From the NCBI RefSeq assembly GCF_017744095.1, contig NZ_JAGHQX010000002.1, positions 310,001 through 374,000 of the forward strand: 64,000 bases of DNA. Reading direction: 5' to 3'. A program made the position numbers and the translations under genes. The notes beneath the pieces are model-generated. The model had not been told where the DNA came from and did not search any database. It saw only the letters and a list, made by a program, of their open reading frames with translations. Within the stretch, counting starts at the first letter, position 1. Every line of letters begins with the position of its first letter. The stretch comes from Shimia sp. R10_1 (GTDB lineage: Bacteria > Pseudomonadota > Alphaproteobacteria > Rhodobacterales > Rhodobacteraceae). Positions 27,157-37,058 of this stretch are shown piece after piece.

Positions 27157-27410
27157 AATCCTGAATTTTGGAATTCATTTGACTTCAAGGTATCATACGA
27201 ACGGCAGCATCGCCGGCCGATAGGTCGGGCTGCACCCATCGCGCGACAGGGTATTGCCACAGGCAATGTCCCGAAAGCGGGGCTGACCCTCGGCAGGTGC
27301 ATCAGCAACGCTGGATGAAGTGAAACCGGTTGCGGGTTTTGACAGGCTTTGATCCAAAACCTCCGTCTGACTGCACCTACTCAGGCAGGCGCACCCCTAC
27401 GCGCCAAACC
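27157..27410 (-). other. rest of the gap between the regulator and kbl
   Basis: There is a hairpin ATTGCC-ACA-GGCAAT (27251-27265) flanked by GGG and CCC. On the minus strand an open frame without any ATG near its start runs to a TGA near 27194 and encodes a peptide ending CGNTLSRDGCSPTYRPAML. It has no convincing ribosome site, so it may be a gene remnant or chance. No terminator with a T run was seen. Confidence 0.35.
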
Positions 27411-27968
27411 TCACCCATTCTTCACAATCAAAAACACCCGCGCGGCCTCGCTGGCCTCAATCCCATGCGCCACATCCGCCGCATAGCGCGCCGTGTCGCC
27501 CTTAGCCAAGTCTTGCGCGGCTGCGCCGCTGCTCACCCGCACCGCGCCTTCCAGAACGGTCAGCTGTTCCTGCGCGCCGCGTTTGTGGGGCTGGCTCATC
27601 AAACGCCCGCCCGCCTCAAACCGGATGTCATAGACTTCATGCCCGCCCACATCTTCGGGCGGGGACAGGATATGGATCAGACAGCCCTCACCCATATTGT
27701 CAAAACGCGGCACATCGCTGGCGCGCAGCACCTCAACCTTGTCTGCAGCTTCCGCATCCAGCAACCCGGCAAAATCCACCTGCAAAGCCCGCGTCAAATT
27801 CCACAGGGTCGCTATGGTCGGGCTGCTTTCGCCACGTTCAATCTGGCTCACCATAGATCGACTCACGCCGGACAGTTTCGCCACAGCATCCAGTGACAAA
27901 CCTTGCGCACGCCGCGCTTCTCGCAACCGGCTCGGCAGCAAATCCAGAATGGGCAAATCGGTATCCAT
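27411..27968 (-). CDS. XRE-family regulator with C-terminal cupin domain
   Basis: The 185-residue protein has a helix-turn-helix at residues about 10-65 (RLREARRAQGLSLDAVAKLS, GVSRSMVSQIERGE, PTIATLWNLTRAL) and a cupin sensor domain in the second half (HEVYDIRFEAGGRL, EQLTVLEGAVRV, VAHGIEA). This class usually senses a small metabolite and regulates the adjoining catabolic genes. It lies upstream of, and on the same strand as, kbl-tdh, so threonine catabolism is the likely target. The ATG at 27968 gives the common MDTDLPILDLLPSRL start; a longer frame reaches 28166 but would overlap the thiolase promoter. Confidence 0.88.
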   Translation of the reverse strand: MDTDLPILDLLPSRLREARRAQGLSLDAVAKLSGVSRSMVSQIERGESSPTIATLWNLTRALQVDFAGLLDAEAADKVEVLRASDVPRFDNMGEGCLIHILSPPEDVGGHEVYDIRFEAGGRLMSQPHKRGAQEQLTVLEGAVRVSSGAAAQDLAKGDTARYAADVAHGIEASEAARVFLIVKNG

Positions 27969-28135
27969 GCCCCCAGATGCTGCGAACATCCCCAATTTGT
28001 CAATCAACAGCCCGCCATCCAACACGCCCCCATCCGTAAGACTACGGGTGCCGCGCTGTGACGCTCCGTTTCTGGTGACGCCCCCTTTCTGCATCTGCAT
28101 AGTGCAGCGCAAATACGACGGAGAGGAGATCACCC

Positions 28136-29311
28136 ATGTCGGACATCGTAATTCTGGGCGGCGCACGCACCGCTGTTGGCACTTTTGGCGGCGCGCTTGC
28201 CAACACCCCCCCTATTGAGCTGGCCACTGCGGTCTCCAAAGCCGCCATCGAACGCGCGGGCGTTCAGGGCGACCAGATCGGCCATGTGGCTTTCGGCCAT
28301 GTCATCAACACTGAGCCGCGCGATATGTATCTGTCCCGCGTTGCTTCCGTTGAAGCAGGCGTGCCCAACACCACCCCGGCCATGAACGTGAACCGCCTCT
28401 GCGGCTCTGGCCTTCAGGCGATCGTGTCTGCCACCCAGTCCCTGATGCTGGGCGATGCGGATTTCGCACTGGCCGGTGGTGCCGAAAACATGTCTCGCTC
28501 GCCCTACATCATGCAGCAACAGCGCTGGGGCCAGAAAATGGGCGATGTGAAAACCCTCGACATGATGCTCGGCGCGCTCAACTGTCCGTTTGGCACCGGC
28601 CACATGGGCATCACCGCCGAAAACGTCGCCGATGAACACGACGTCACCCGCGAAGATATGGATGCCTTTGCCCTCACCAGTCAGGAACGTGCCGCCGCCG
28701 CGATCGAGGCCGGCTATTTTGACGAACAGATCACCCCAGTCGACGTCAAGGTGAAGCGCGACATGGTGCCGTTTGTACGTGATGAGCATCCAACCGCCTC
28801 CACACTGGAAAAACTCGCCAGCCTGCGTCCGGTCTTCAAAAAAGACGGCCGTGTGACCGCAGGCAACGCTTCAGGGCTCAATGACGGTGCCGCCGCTGTT
28901 GTGCTCGCACGTGCAGAGGCTGCAGAGGCCGCTGGCCTGACACCAAAGTTCCGCGTTCTGGGCTATGCCCACGCTGGCGTCCGTCCAGAAGTGATGGGCA
29001 TTGGCCCTGTTCCAGCCGTGGAAAACCTGCTGGTAAAAACCGGCCTGTCTGTTGGCGACTTTGACGTGATCGAAAGCAACGAAGCCTTCGCCGCACAGGC
29101 GATCGCCGTGAACAAAGGCCTTGGTCTGGACACTGCCAAAGTCAATCCAAACGGCGGTGCGATTTCCCTCGGCCACCCGGTTGGCGCAACCGGCGCAATC
29201 ATCACCGTAAAGCTGATGTATGAACTGGAGCGCACTGGCGGTTCCAAAGGTCTCGCCACCATGTGCATCGGCGGCGGTCAGGGCATCGCACTGGCGATTG
29301 AGCGCATCTAA
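28136..29311 (+). CDS. acetyl-CoA C-acetyltransferase (biosynthetic-type thiolase)
   Basis: The 391-residue thiolase has the nucleophile Cys89 in NRLCGSGLQA, the His-containing GHPVGATGA and the second active-site Cys in TMCIGGGQG. It condenses or splits acetoacetyl-CoA or 3-ketoacyl-CoA. The neighbouring threonine pathway yields acetyl-CoA, but no polyhydroxybutyrate partner (reductase, synthase) is adjacent, so the in vivo direction is open. A strong GGAGAGGAG precedes the ATG; it is divergent from the cupin regulator. Confidence 0.95.
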   Translation: MSDIVILGGARTAVGTFGGALANTPPIELATAVSKAAIERAGVQGDQIGHVAFGHVINTEPRDMYLSRVASVEAGVPNTTPAMNVNRLCGSGLQAIVSATQSLMLGDADFALAGGAENMSRSPYIMQQQRWGQKMGDVKTLDMMLGALNCPFGTGHMGITAENVADEHDVTREDMDAFALTSQERAAAAIEAGYFDEQITPVDVKVKRDMVPFVRDEHPTASTLEKLASLRPVFKKDGRVTAGNASGLNDGAAAVVLARAEAAEAAGLTPKFRVLGYAHAGVRPEVMGIGPVPAVENLLVKTGLSVGDFDVIESNEAFAAQAIAVNKGLGLDTAKVNPNGGAISLGHPVGATGAIITVKLMYELERTGGSKGLATMCIGGGQGIALAIERI

Positions 29312-29327
29312 ATCTTTCTCAGAATCT

Positions 29328-29364
29328 GGTGGGCGGTCAAAAGTTAACGCCTTGGCCGCCCACC
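29328..29364. terminator. hairpin between thiolase and pbpC
   Basis: GGTGGGCGG pairs perfectly with CCGCCCACC around a 19-base loop, 17 bases after the thiolase stop. There is no T run, so it may be a processing or Rho-linked end rather than a classic terminator. Confidence 0.45.
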
Positions 29365-29377
29365 GAAATGGCACCTA

Positions 29378-29410
29378 CGCAATACAGTCGCGATACCGAC
29401 GCAATACCGA
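29378..29410 (-). repeat. 11-bp tandem repeat array, copy A
   Basis: Read on the minus strand, three 11-bp units follow one another: TCGGTATTGCG, TCGGTATCGCG, ACTGTATTGCG, then TAGGTG. The same array with one base difference occurs at 47313-47345 on the other strand. It lies between the convergent thiolase and pbpC genes. TTAACC and GTTAAC lie on either side within about 45 bp. Confidence 0.85.
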
Positions 29411-29437
29411 CAGCTCTGCAAATGGTTAATTTGGGCC

Positions 29438-31477
29438 CTAATCGACCCAGACAGTGATTCGATCCGACTGTCCACGCGCATCGATCACGGTCAGAGTTGC
29501 ACTGCCCCGCCCTACCGTGGGAACGGTCACATCACTCCTGCGCACCCCACTCGCAACTGGCGCGCCATTGGCCAATACGGTCAGCGGATAAGCCGCATTT
29601 TTGACTTTGAGCGTCATGCCCCCCACCGCATTCGCAAGCCGCGCGCCCTCAGGAGGAAACGCCACCTCAAGGGCGTCCTCTGCGCTCTCAAAAACAGCAT
29701 TGCGCCCTCGAAATTTTTGAAGAGGCTCAGGCAGTTGCGCCGTGTTGACGATCAGCGTTTCCGGCGGCGGTGCTGACAGCGGATCAAGCGTAGGTTTCAG
29801 CCTCTGAAACACATCGAACAGCACCGGCGCCGCCACCTCAGCGCCAAAAGCCCCCGGCACAGGTGTGCCATCCGGTCGGCCAATCCAGACCCCAGCCACG
29901 TGCCGCCCATCAAAGCCAATCGCCCAAGTGTCCCGATGCCCATAGCTGGTTCCGGTTTTATAGGCCAAGCCACTGCGCGGCGCCCCCGCAGGCGGCGCAA
30001 TATCAGACAGGATATCCCCCAGATGCCAAGCCGCCGACCGGCTCATAACCCTCTGTCTTTGTGAGGTATTTCTCCCAAACTTCCACAACAAAGGTGTCGA
30101 AACACCCCCCTGTGGGATCATCGCATAGAGCGTCACCAGCTCTTCCAACGACACCCCAACGCCGCCCAATGCCACCGCCAGCCCAGCGGTCCCTCCCGGC
30201 ACCTCAGGGGCCATCCCCGCCGCGCGCATGGCGGCCATCAAATTGGCCGGCCCCAGTTCATCCGTCAGCATAACAACAGGGATATTCAGCGACTGCGCCA
30301 AGGCCTCCCGCACCCGCAATTCTCCGCGAAAGCGCCCGTCAAAATTCTGCGGTGCATAGCGTCCAAACCGCGTGGGCCGATCCGTAATCATCGTGTCCGG
30401 ATGCGCAAGTCCTCGGTCAAAAGAAAGTCCATAAACCAAAGGCTTAAGCGTCGATCCCGGAGATCTCTTGGCACGGGTCATATCAATAAACCCCTGCCGC
30501 GCATCCGCACCAATGACCCCAGCGGAGCCAACTGAAGCGAGGATCTCTCCGCTCGTGTGGTCCGCCACAACCATTGCAATCGACACCCGTGCCTCCAGCC
30601 CTCGCAGTGCGTCCTGTGCCAAAGCCTCCAACGAAGTCTGCAGCGCACGATCCAGCGTCACCTCATGCCTCTGAAGCTCCGGCGTCTCAGCCAGTGCCCG
30701 ATCCGCCAAATGCATGGCAACTGAGGGAAACGCCCGCCGCACCCTTGGCACGGGAGTCATCAGCGCTCCAGCGACGCTTTCCTGATCTAAAACACCGGCT
30801 TCCTCAGCCCGCCTCAGCACCCTTTCCCGCGCGTCCGCAGCCGCAGCGGTATGGCGATCCGGCCGCCGTGCATTGGGGCTTTGCGGCAACGCAACCAAAA
30901 GCCCCGTCTCGGCGGGTGTAAGTCGTTGAGGTTCTTTGCCAAACCAAGACAGAGTGGCAGCACGTATGCCTTCGAGATTGCCGCCAAATGGCGCATGGGT
31001 GAGATAAAGTTCAAGGATCTCGCGCTTGCTCATATGCTGCTCCAGCGCGAGCGCCACACGGATCTGACGCAGCTTGCCCGCCCAGGATCCGGTGCCAGAA
31101 TCCTCAATCAACCGCGCCACCTGCATTGTCAAAGTGGAGCCGCCAGAGACCACCCGACCGTGCCAAAGAGACTGCGCTGCGGCACGTAAAAGCGCCCGCA
31201 AATCAACGCCTTGGTGATCCCAAAACCGTTTGTCTTCATATGCCAGAAGTACATCTATGTAGAGCGGATCCACCTCACCATAGCCCGCACCAAGCCGCCA
31301 CAATCCCCCTTCTACGGTATAGGCGCGCAGCAGCAGACCGTTCCGATCCACAACTTCCACAGAGGTATCAGCCAGAAGGTTGGGCAGCTCTGTCGTTTCG
31401 ACCCATTTGTCAAAAGCGTCTCGCGCCCCTGCTACAAACAGAAGCGCCAGCACCAGAAAAACGGGCAAAAACCGCAT
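29438..31477 (-). CDS. pbpC: penicillin-binding protein 1C
   Basis: The 679-residue bifunctional enzyme polymerises and cross-links peptidoglycan. An N-terminal membrane helix (FLPVFLVLALLFVAGA) precedes the glycosyltransferase domain with EDKRFWDHQGVD near residue 82. The transpeptidase has the Ser-x-x-Lys motif SPGSTLKP and the KTG motif AYKTGTSYG. The last 90 residues form the C-terminal domain typical of PBP1C. It starts one base after the stop of the alpha-2-macroglobulin gene, the usual partner; the two are thought to act together in repair and defence of the envelope. Confidence 0.96.
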   Translation of the reverse strand: MRFLPVFLVLALLFVAGARDAFDKWVETTELPNLLADTSVEVVDRNGLLLRAYTVEGGLWRLGAGYGEVDPLYIDVLLAYEDKRFWDHQGVDLRALLRAAAQSLWHGRVVSGGSTLTMQVARLIEDSGTGSWAGKLRQIRVALALEQHMSKREILELYLTHAPFGGNLEGIRAATLSWFGKEPQRLTPAETGLLVALPQSPNARRPDRHTAAAADARERVLRRAEEAGVLDQESVAGALMTPVPRVRRAFPSVAMHLADRALAETPELQRHEVTLDRALQTSLEALAQDALRGLEARVSIAMVVADHTSGEILASVGSAGVIGADARQGFIDMTRAKRSPGSTLKPLVYGLSFDRGLAHPDTMITDRPTRFGRYAPQNFDGRFRGELRVREALAQSLNIPVVMLTDELGPANLMAAMRAAGMAPEVPGGTAGLAVALGGVGVSLEELVTLYAMIPQGGVSTPLLWKFGRNTSQRQRVMSRSAAWHLGDILSDIAPPAGAPRSGLAYKTGTSYGHRDTWAIGFDGRHVAGVWIGRPDGTPVPGAFGAEVAAPVLFDVFQRLKPTLDPLSAPPPETLIVNTAQLPEPLQKFRGRNAVFESAEDALEVAFPPEGARLANAVGGMTLKVKNAAYPLTVLANGAPVASGVRRSDVTVPTVGRGSATLTVIDARGQSDRITVWVD

Positions 31478-31478
31478 G

Positions 31479-34400
31479 TTATTCGGTCACAACCAAACGC
31501 GACGCCGCGGTGTTGGCGCGGTACTGCGGGCGATACATATCTTCAACAGACGCCGCTGGATGATGGTAATCCCCGGGGCTCACCGCACGCACCGTATAGG
31601 ACAACTGAAACGGCTGGTCCGAACGCCAATCCACCGCCGCCAGAAAGCGATCTGCGCGGAACTCAGTGTTGGCCGCCTCCACAGATTGCAGCCAATCCAT
31701 GTCACGCAAATCCCCTGCTGCCAGCAGGTTGGGATTGTCGATTTCAAAGCCTGCCGGCAATGGGTCATTGACCATCAAACGCGCTCCACCGTCGCTTGCT
31801 GGCACAACTGTCAGCACTGTCACAAAGCGCTCTCCCGCGCGTACCGTTTCCAGCTCAACAGGTTGCCCCTCCAAAGAAAAATACGCGCGTTCAAGCCGAT
31901 AGCCATAGGATCGCGCCTCCGTTGGATAGGTTGGCACACCCACGGTGGTCACGGTCACAACCTGAGGCACGTCGCCTGCGTTCGTAAGGGCGACCTCTTG
32001 TGACACATCCTGTTCCTTCAAGCGCTGCAAAAGCGGCCCATTCAACGCTTTCCCATTCAAAATCAGCCCATTGGGACGTTCATCCTCAGTCAACGCATGC
32101 GCCGCCATCAACGACCACACCGCCTCTTGGGTGGATCGCTCCTGCCTATCCGCGGCCACTTGGTGCAGCAAGCCGTCTATATCGATCGCCTCACTACCGG
32201 CTGCAACCGCCAGCGCAACCGCGCCCGCAGCGTCGCGCAGGTCGGTGCCATAATCGGCGCGCCAAAGCGGTGTCTCTTCACGACCCTCCTGCGCTTCGAT
32301 CTTACGCGCTGCCGTGCGGAACATTTCGTCCGCACGCATCTGATCACCATAAAGCGCCAAGGCTGCCCCCAACTGCGCAGCAGCCAGCGGCGTGGCAAAA
32401 GCTGTGCCTTTCACATCGGCGTAGTAGCGCAGATCGCCCATAGCAGCGGCACCTTCACGTGCCAGCACCATCAGGGCGTAGGCCAAGTCCTCGCCACCGC
32501 TGTCAAAATCCGGGGCATAGTTCACACGATTGCGCAGGTTGTTCATCGCCTGCTTGAATGCCGGGTCAGGAACCGCATGCCCCTGCGCGCGTGCGCGCGA
32601 CAGAAAGTCAGTGACATAAGCGTCGAGCCAGAAGTCACCGGACTCAGGACGCCAAAGACCAAAGCTGCCATTGCTCGCCTGACGCGTCAAAACAAGCGAG
32701 ATCGCCTCAGCAATGCGTGCATCAATATCTTGATCGACCCCAAGCCCCAAACCATTTGCCACATCTTCAAAATAGAGGAGCGGTAGGGTTTGAGAGGTCA
32801 CCTGCTCAGTACAGCCATAAGGGTAACGGTCCAGCGCCTGCAGCAAGCCCGGCGCATCAAAACGCGCCAGCGCGCCAGAGGAAACCACCGCTTCCGCACT
32901 ACCGGCGCGCAAATCGACAAACAAATCAGCCCCCAACGACAGTGTTTCACCTGCGGCCAGCGTGAGTTGCCGGGTTTCGCTCACCGCCGGATCATTGGCC
33001 CGAACAGGCAGCATGAGAGATTTGGTCAAGGTCTTGCCATCGGGTGTCGTCAGCGCAACTCGCACAGCATGATCGCCAGTTTCCAGCGCGGTGAGCGGAA
33101 TAGAGAAGCTCTGTGTCCCCTGCGCAGCGAGATCAAACCCCGAAGGATTCGCAGCCGCATCAAGGGCAATGCCCTCGGCTTCCACATCTAGTCCCATCCG
33201 GCCAGCGGCACCTTCTGCATGAACAAACTCCAACAGCAACCGGCTCTGATCACCGGGCGCAAGGAATCGCGGCAAGCTAGCCGTCACAACAACCGGATCA
33301 CGCACCAGCACCTCAGCCTCTGCCTGGCCAACGCCTGTTTGAGACCACGCCACCGCCATCAAGCGCACCGAGCCGTTGAATTCGGGGATATCAAACTGCA
33401 CATTCGCAACCCCATCCTCGCCAACCGCGACAACACCGCTAAAGTAGGCAACCAATTCTTCGGTTGGCGGTGGCGAGTCAAAACCTCCTGCCGCATTGGC
33501 ATCGCCACCAGACCGCAAGCGCCCCATGGCCCCACTCAAGCCGTTGATCAGGCGACCATAGACATCGCGGACCTCCATACCCAATCGGCGTTGACCAAAG
33601 TAGTGTCCCGACGGGTCAGGGCTCGCAAAGCTAGTAAGATTGAGAATCCCAACATCCACAGCTGCCAAAGTCACATAGGCCGTTTCACCAGGTTTCACAC
33701 CATCCACTTGCAGCGCCACATCAAGTGGACCGCGTGGATCCATCACATCAGGCGCAGCGATAGACACCGCTAGCTGCTTTTCTGCCGGATCGACCTGCGC
33801 ATATTGCAAACCAAGCGCACGTGCAGGGTTTTGCCCTGCTGCCGCGTTCCCGGCCCGAATGACCGATGCGGTGACATAAGCGCCTGCACCCCATTCGTCT
33901 GTCACGTCCAAGTCTATCAGGTTCTCGCCCTCCTGGACCTCAACGGTTTTCATAGCGATGAGCCGGTTGGACATCACAGAAATCAACGCGGTCCCGGCAA
34001 AACGCGGCACAAGGCGCAACTGCGCAGTCTCGCCACTGCGATAACGCTCTGCATCCAGCGACAACTCAAGCGTATCGGGGGTTTCGGTCGCGTCTACCGG
34101 GGCATACCACCCCGCATCAAACGTGATCGCGGTGGAAACATAGTCACCGCCGTCTTGGGTCACAACTATCTCATAGCGGCCCCAATCAACATCTGCGCTG
34201 ACCACCAACGGCGCACCGTCGAGCGTTACGGACCCGCGCGCCACAACCTCGCGCGTGGTTGTGGGCTCCCACTCCCAGCCGCCATTGAGCTGATACCACT
34301 GGTAATGCGTGCGCAAACGGTTCACGGTCCAATTGACTGGCATGGCGGCGGGGGTCAGATCGGCATTAAGTGCAAGGAGCTCAAAGCTGGCTTGGCTGCC

Positions 34401-36914
34401 TTCCGGCACAACGTCCTCGCCAAAACGCGGCTTGATCCCCACCATCGGTGTTGTTGCGGCGACAGGATGGCTGATGCGACGTTCCACTGGTCTGCCAGAC
34501 CCTTCCAGCACGCGTACGGCCACCTCCGCGATCAGGGAACGGCCTTTGGCCTCTTGCTCCGGCAATGGCACAAAGATATCTGCCTGACCTTTGCTGTCTG
34601 TCACGTCGCCAGAGAAATACTCGGTCTGCCCATAAAACGGCAGATCATATCGACCAAAACGGAAACCCGGATATTCCTCAAACGTCTCGCGCGCTTTCAG
34701 TGTCACTTGCCCTTCCACATCCAGATTGGCGGCAGGAGCGCCAAAAAGGTATCTGGCACTAAGCGCCAATGGGCTCGGATTTTGCACGTCAAAAGCACCA
34801 TCTGGCGGGGTCAGGTCAAAGTCGATCCGCTCAGGCAGGAAGTCTTCGACAAGCACCTTGGCTGTCGCCAAGGCAGGCGCTTCCAGATCGGACTTAAGCG
34901 CCAGTGACCAGCGCCCACGCGGCACAGTGGCGCCTAGGGGCAGTTCAAAGACATGCCCGCCAGCGACACCATCAACGGAAATCCGGCGACTGTATTCCAC
35001 ACCATCCGGACGTGTGAGAATGGCCGTCAAGGGCAAGGCCGGCAGCGCCTGTGCACGATCACCGCGCGCCAAGGCGGTCACATAAATCGTCTCACCCGCG
35101 CGATAGACCCCGCGATCTGTGGTGACATAGACATCAATTGGCGGCGTAGCGGGGCGCCCTTCAACGCCACGATCTGACAAATCAAAGGCGGGGTCTGTCA
35201 GGGACAGGAAAGAGAAATCATCCCCCTTTTGCACCATAAGCAGTGCAGGCGACGCGCTGCCGGCACCACGTGTCAGACCTGCATCAAAAACAGCATATCC
35301 TTCATTGTCAGCCACTGCCTCCGCCAAAACGCGATTGGCGCGCGACAGCAAAGTGACCGTTGCACCACTTAACGCGCCTGCATCGGACAGCTGTCGCACA
35401 AACACGTGCAAACCATCGCTGCCACTTAAGCTCGAAATCCCGATGTCAGACAGAAGAAACCACTGCGTCGTCGATGTTTCATCATATTTGTCGGCGCCCG
35501 GCACATCCGCCGTCAGTGCGTAGACACCTGCAGCCTGTCCCGCGACCAAATCTGCCATTGGCAGGCGCGTTGTCATGGTCTGGTTGAGCGTGTTTTCTAC
35601 TTGTCCAGTGCCGGTCCATACGGTTTCTGCAACATCACGATCAAAATCCTCCATCTGCCAATAGCTCAGAGGTTGCCCAAAATACCCGTCCTGCATGGCA
35701 CGCAAAATATTGCGATCGTTCACCCGCTGAAGCGTCAGGGACACTTCGTTGAGGTTAACAGTCTCAATGGGTATCGCCGCATCAGAACTGCGCGGCAAAA
35801 CATAAGCTCTGCCTGCAAACGCAACGCGCGGGCTTCGATCGCGCACATACGCACGGACATTGGTGTCGCGTACAAGGCTCTCCCCGCTTTTTGCTGGCAG
35901 CCCTTCCCTGAAGGTGACCTGAATGTCCTGCCCATGTGCCAAACCTTCCACGCAGATACGCCGCTCTTCCACACGAAGTGCCAAACGGGCATCGGGCAAT
36001 TTCACGTAAGGCGTGTAATCCTGACCGGTCTCGATGAGCGCTTCGTTGAATTCCGCGCACAAGCGCGGGGCTTCCAAGTCGCTTTCAACTTGGTGATCAG
36101 AGACGCGAAAGCCGTACTTTCCGATGGCATCTTCCAGTTTGTCCAGAACCTCACTGCGTGGGCTGATCGTCTCGGCAAGACGCAGGCTGCGCAGCACCGC
36201 CTTGCCCCGGTCCTGGTCTTCCAGACGCTCGGCCATCAACACCAACGCGTTCACTTGCTCCGCGTCTGAGGTGGCGCGCAGGTATGCATTTATAGAGGCA
36301 AGGTAAGCTTGCTCTTTATATCTTCGCGTCTCAGAAGTGCGATCCCCGCGCAAACCAGCATTGAGCCGACCATACTCCAGCCAAAGGTCACTGCGATCCG
36401 CTTTGCTCAGCGCGCCACCTGTCCAACGCATTGCGCTCAACATGTTACCTTCGGCGCGACGCTCTTTTGCCGCCTGAAGCATATCGGCAACCGTCCAAGG
36501 GCCGCCTGCGTGCCTGCGTCCGATGTTGGCAGCAAGGTCTTTGGCACGAGCAAGATCATTCTCCGAAAGGAACCCCAAGTCTTTGCCCCGAGCCTGAGCT
36601 GTCCTCAGGGTTGTCTCCGAAGCCGAAAACACCTCAGCCGACACGGCACCATCGTAGGGCTGCCGCTCATTGACTTCAGATTTTGGAAAACACGCATTGG
36701 AGCGCTGGTTGAACGTAAAGGCCACACATTCAGGCTTGCTGAGGCAGGTCTGTGCGCAAGCCTCATAAGTTGTATCAAACAGGTTTTGCAAATCGGATCC
36801 GTAGAAATCGACATCGCGACTCACCACCAGGCGTTTCTCCGGCACATAGCTTTCTTGTGCTTTCGCCGCCGTTCCCGCCATCGCAAACAGCCCAATTGCT
36901 AAAATCCGCAGCAT
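31479..36914 (-). CDS. alpha-2-macroglobulin family protein with N-terminal PAN/apple-like domain
   Basis: The 1811-residue periplasmic protein begins with a signal peptide (LRILAIGLFAMAGTAAKA). A Cys-rich segment at about residues 35-100 (YEACAQTCLSKPECVAFTF, then NACFPKS) looks like a PAN/apple domain. MG-type beta domains follow, including VYVTTDRGVYRAGETIYV. The thioester motif GCTEQ is at about residue 1366, followed by a helical thioester domain and a receptor-binding-like end. It traps proteases by forming a covalent bond after bait cleavage. The start at 36914 has GGAGA six bases upstream. No lipobox is seen, unlike E. coli YfhM. Confidence 0.95.
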   Translation of the reverse strand: MLRILAIGLFAMAGTAAKAQESYVPEKRLVVSRDVDFYGSDLQNLFDTTYEACAQTCLSKPECVAFTFNQRSNACFPKSEVNERQPYDGAVSAEVFSASETTLRTAQARGKDLGFLSENDLARAKDLAANIGRRHAGGPWTVADMLQAAKERRAEGNMLSAMRWTGGALSKADRSDLWLEYGRLNAGLRGDRTSETRRYKEQAYLASINAYLRATSDAEQVNALVLMAERLEDQDRGKAVLRSLRLAETISPRSEVLDKLEDAIGKYGFRVSDHQVESDLEAPRLCAEFNEALIETGQDYTPYVKLPDARLALRVEERRICVEGLAHGQDIQVTFREGLPAKSGESLVRDTNVRAYVRDRSPRVAFAGRAYVLPRSSDAAIPIETVNLNEVSLTLQRVNDRNILRAMQDGYFGQPLSYWQMEDFDRDVAETVWTGTGQVENTLNQTMTTRLPMADLVAGQAAGVYALTADVPGADKYDETSTTQWFLLSDIGISSLSGSDGLHVFVRQLSDAGALSGATVTLLSRANRVLAEAVADNEGYAVFDAGLTRGAGSASPALLMVQKGDDFSFLSLTDPAFDLSDRGVEGRPATPPIDVYVTTDRGVYRAGETIYVTALARGDRAQALPALPLTAILTRPDGVEYSRRISVDGVAGGHVFELPLGATVPRGRWSLALKSDLEAPALATAKVLVEDFLPERIDFDLTPPDGAFDVQNPSPLALSARYLFGAPAANLDVEGQVTLKARETFEEYPGFRFGRYDLPFYGQTEYFSGDVTDSKGQADIFVPLPEQEAKGRSLIAEVAVRVLEGSGRPVERRISHPVAATTPMVGIKPRFGEDVVPEGSQASFELLALNADLTPAAMPVNWTVNRLRTHYQWYQLNGGWEWEPTTTREVVARGSVTLDGAPLVVSADVDWGRYEIVVTQDGGDYVSTAITFDAGWYAPVDATETPDTLELSLDAERYRSGETAQLRLVPRFAGTALISVMSNRLIAMKTVEVQEGENLIDLDVTDEWGAGAYVTASVIRAGNAAAGQNPARALGLQYAQVDPAEKQLAVSIAAPDVMDPRGPLDVALQVDGVKPGETAYVTLAAVDVGILNLTSFASPDPSGHYFGQRRLGMEVRDVYGRLINGLSGAMGRLRSGGDANAAGGFDSPPPTEELVAYFSGVVAVGEDGVANVQFDIPEFNGSVRLMAVAWSQTGVGQAEAEVLVRDPVVVTASLPRFLAPGDQSRLLLEFVHAEGAAGRMGLDVEAEGIALDAAANPSGFDLAAQGTQSFSIPLTALETGDHAVRVALTTPDGKTLTKSLMLPVRANDPAVSETRQLTLAAGETLSLGADLFVDLRAGSAEAVVSSGALARFDAPGLLQALDRYPYGCTEQVTSQTLPLLYFEDVANGLGLGVDQDIDARIAEAISLVLTRQASNGSFGLWRPESGDFWLDAYVTDFLSRARAQGHAVPDPAFKQAMNNLRNRVNYAPDFDSGGEDLAYALMVLAREGAAAMGDLRYYADVKGTAFATPLAAAQLGAALALYGDQMRADEMFRTAARKIEAQEGREETPLWRADYGTDLRDAAGAVALAVAAGSEAIDIDGLLHQVAADRQERSTQEAVWSLMAAHALTEDERPNGLILNGKALNGPLLQRLKEQDVSQEVALTNAGDVPQVVTVTTVGVPTYPTEARSYGYRLERAYFSLEGQPVELETVRAGERFVTVLTVVPASDGGARLMVNDPLPAGFEIDNPNLLAAGDLRDMDWLQSVEAANTEFRADRFLAAVDWRSDQPFQLSYTVRAVSPGDYHHPAASVEDMYRPQYRANTAASRLVVTE

Positions 36915-37058
36915 TCTATTCTCCAACAATCAATAACTTGATCGTGCCATGTCACAAACCTGCATTGCAACGATGCAAACACATCCCGGTATTAAGCAGA
37001 TGTTCATCGACTGACAGGAATATGGCCTCTAACGATAAGACGGCTTGAGGATCGGCGT

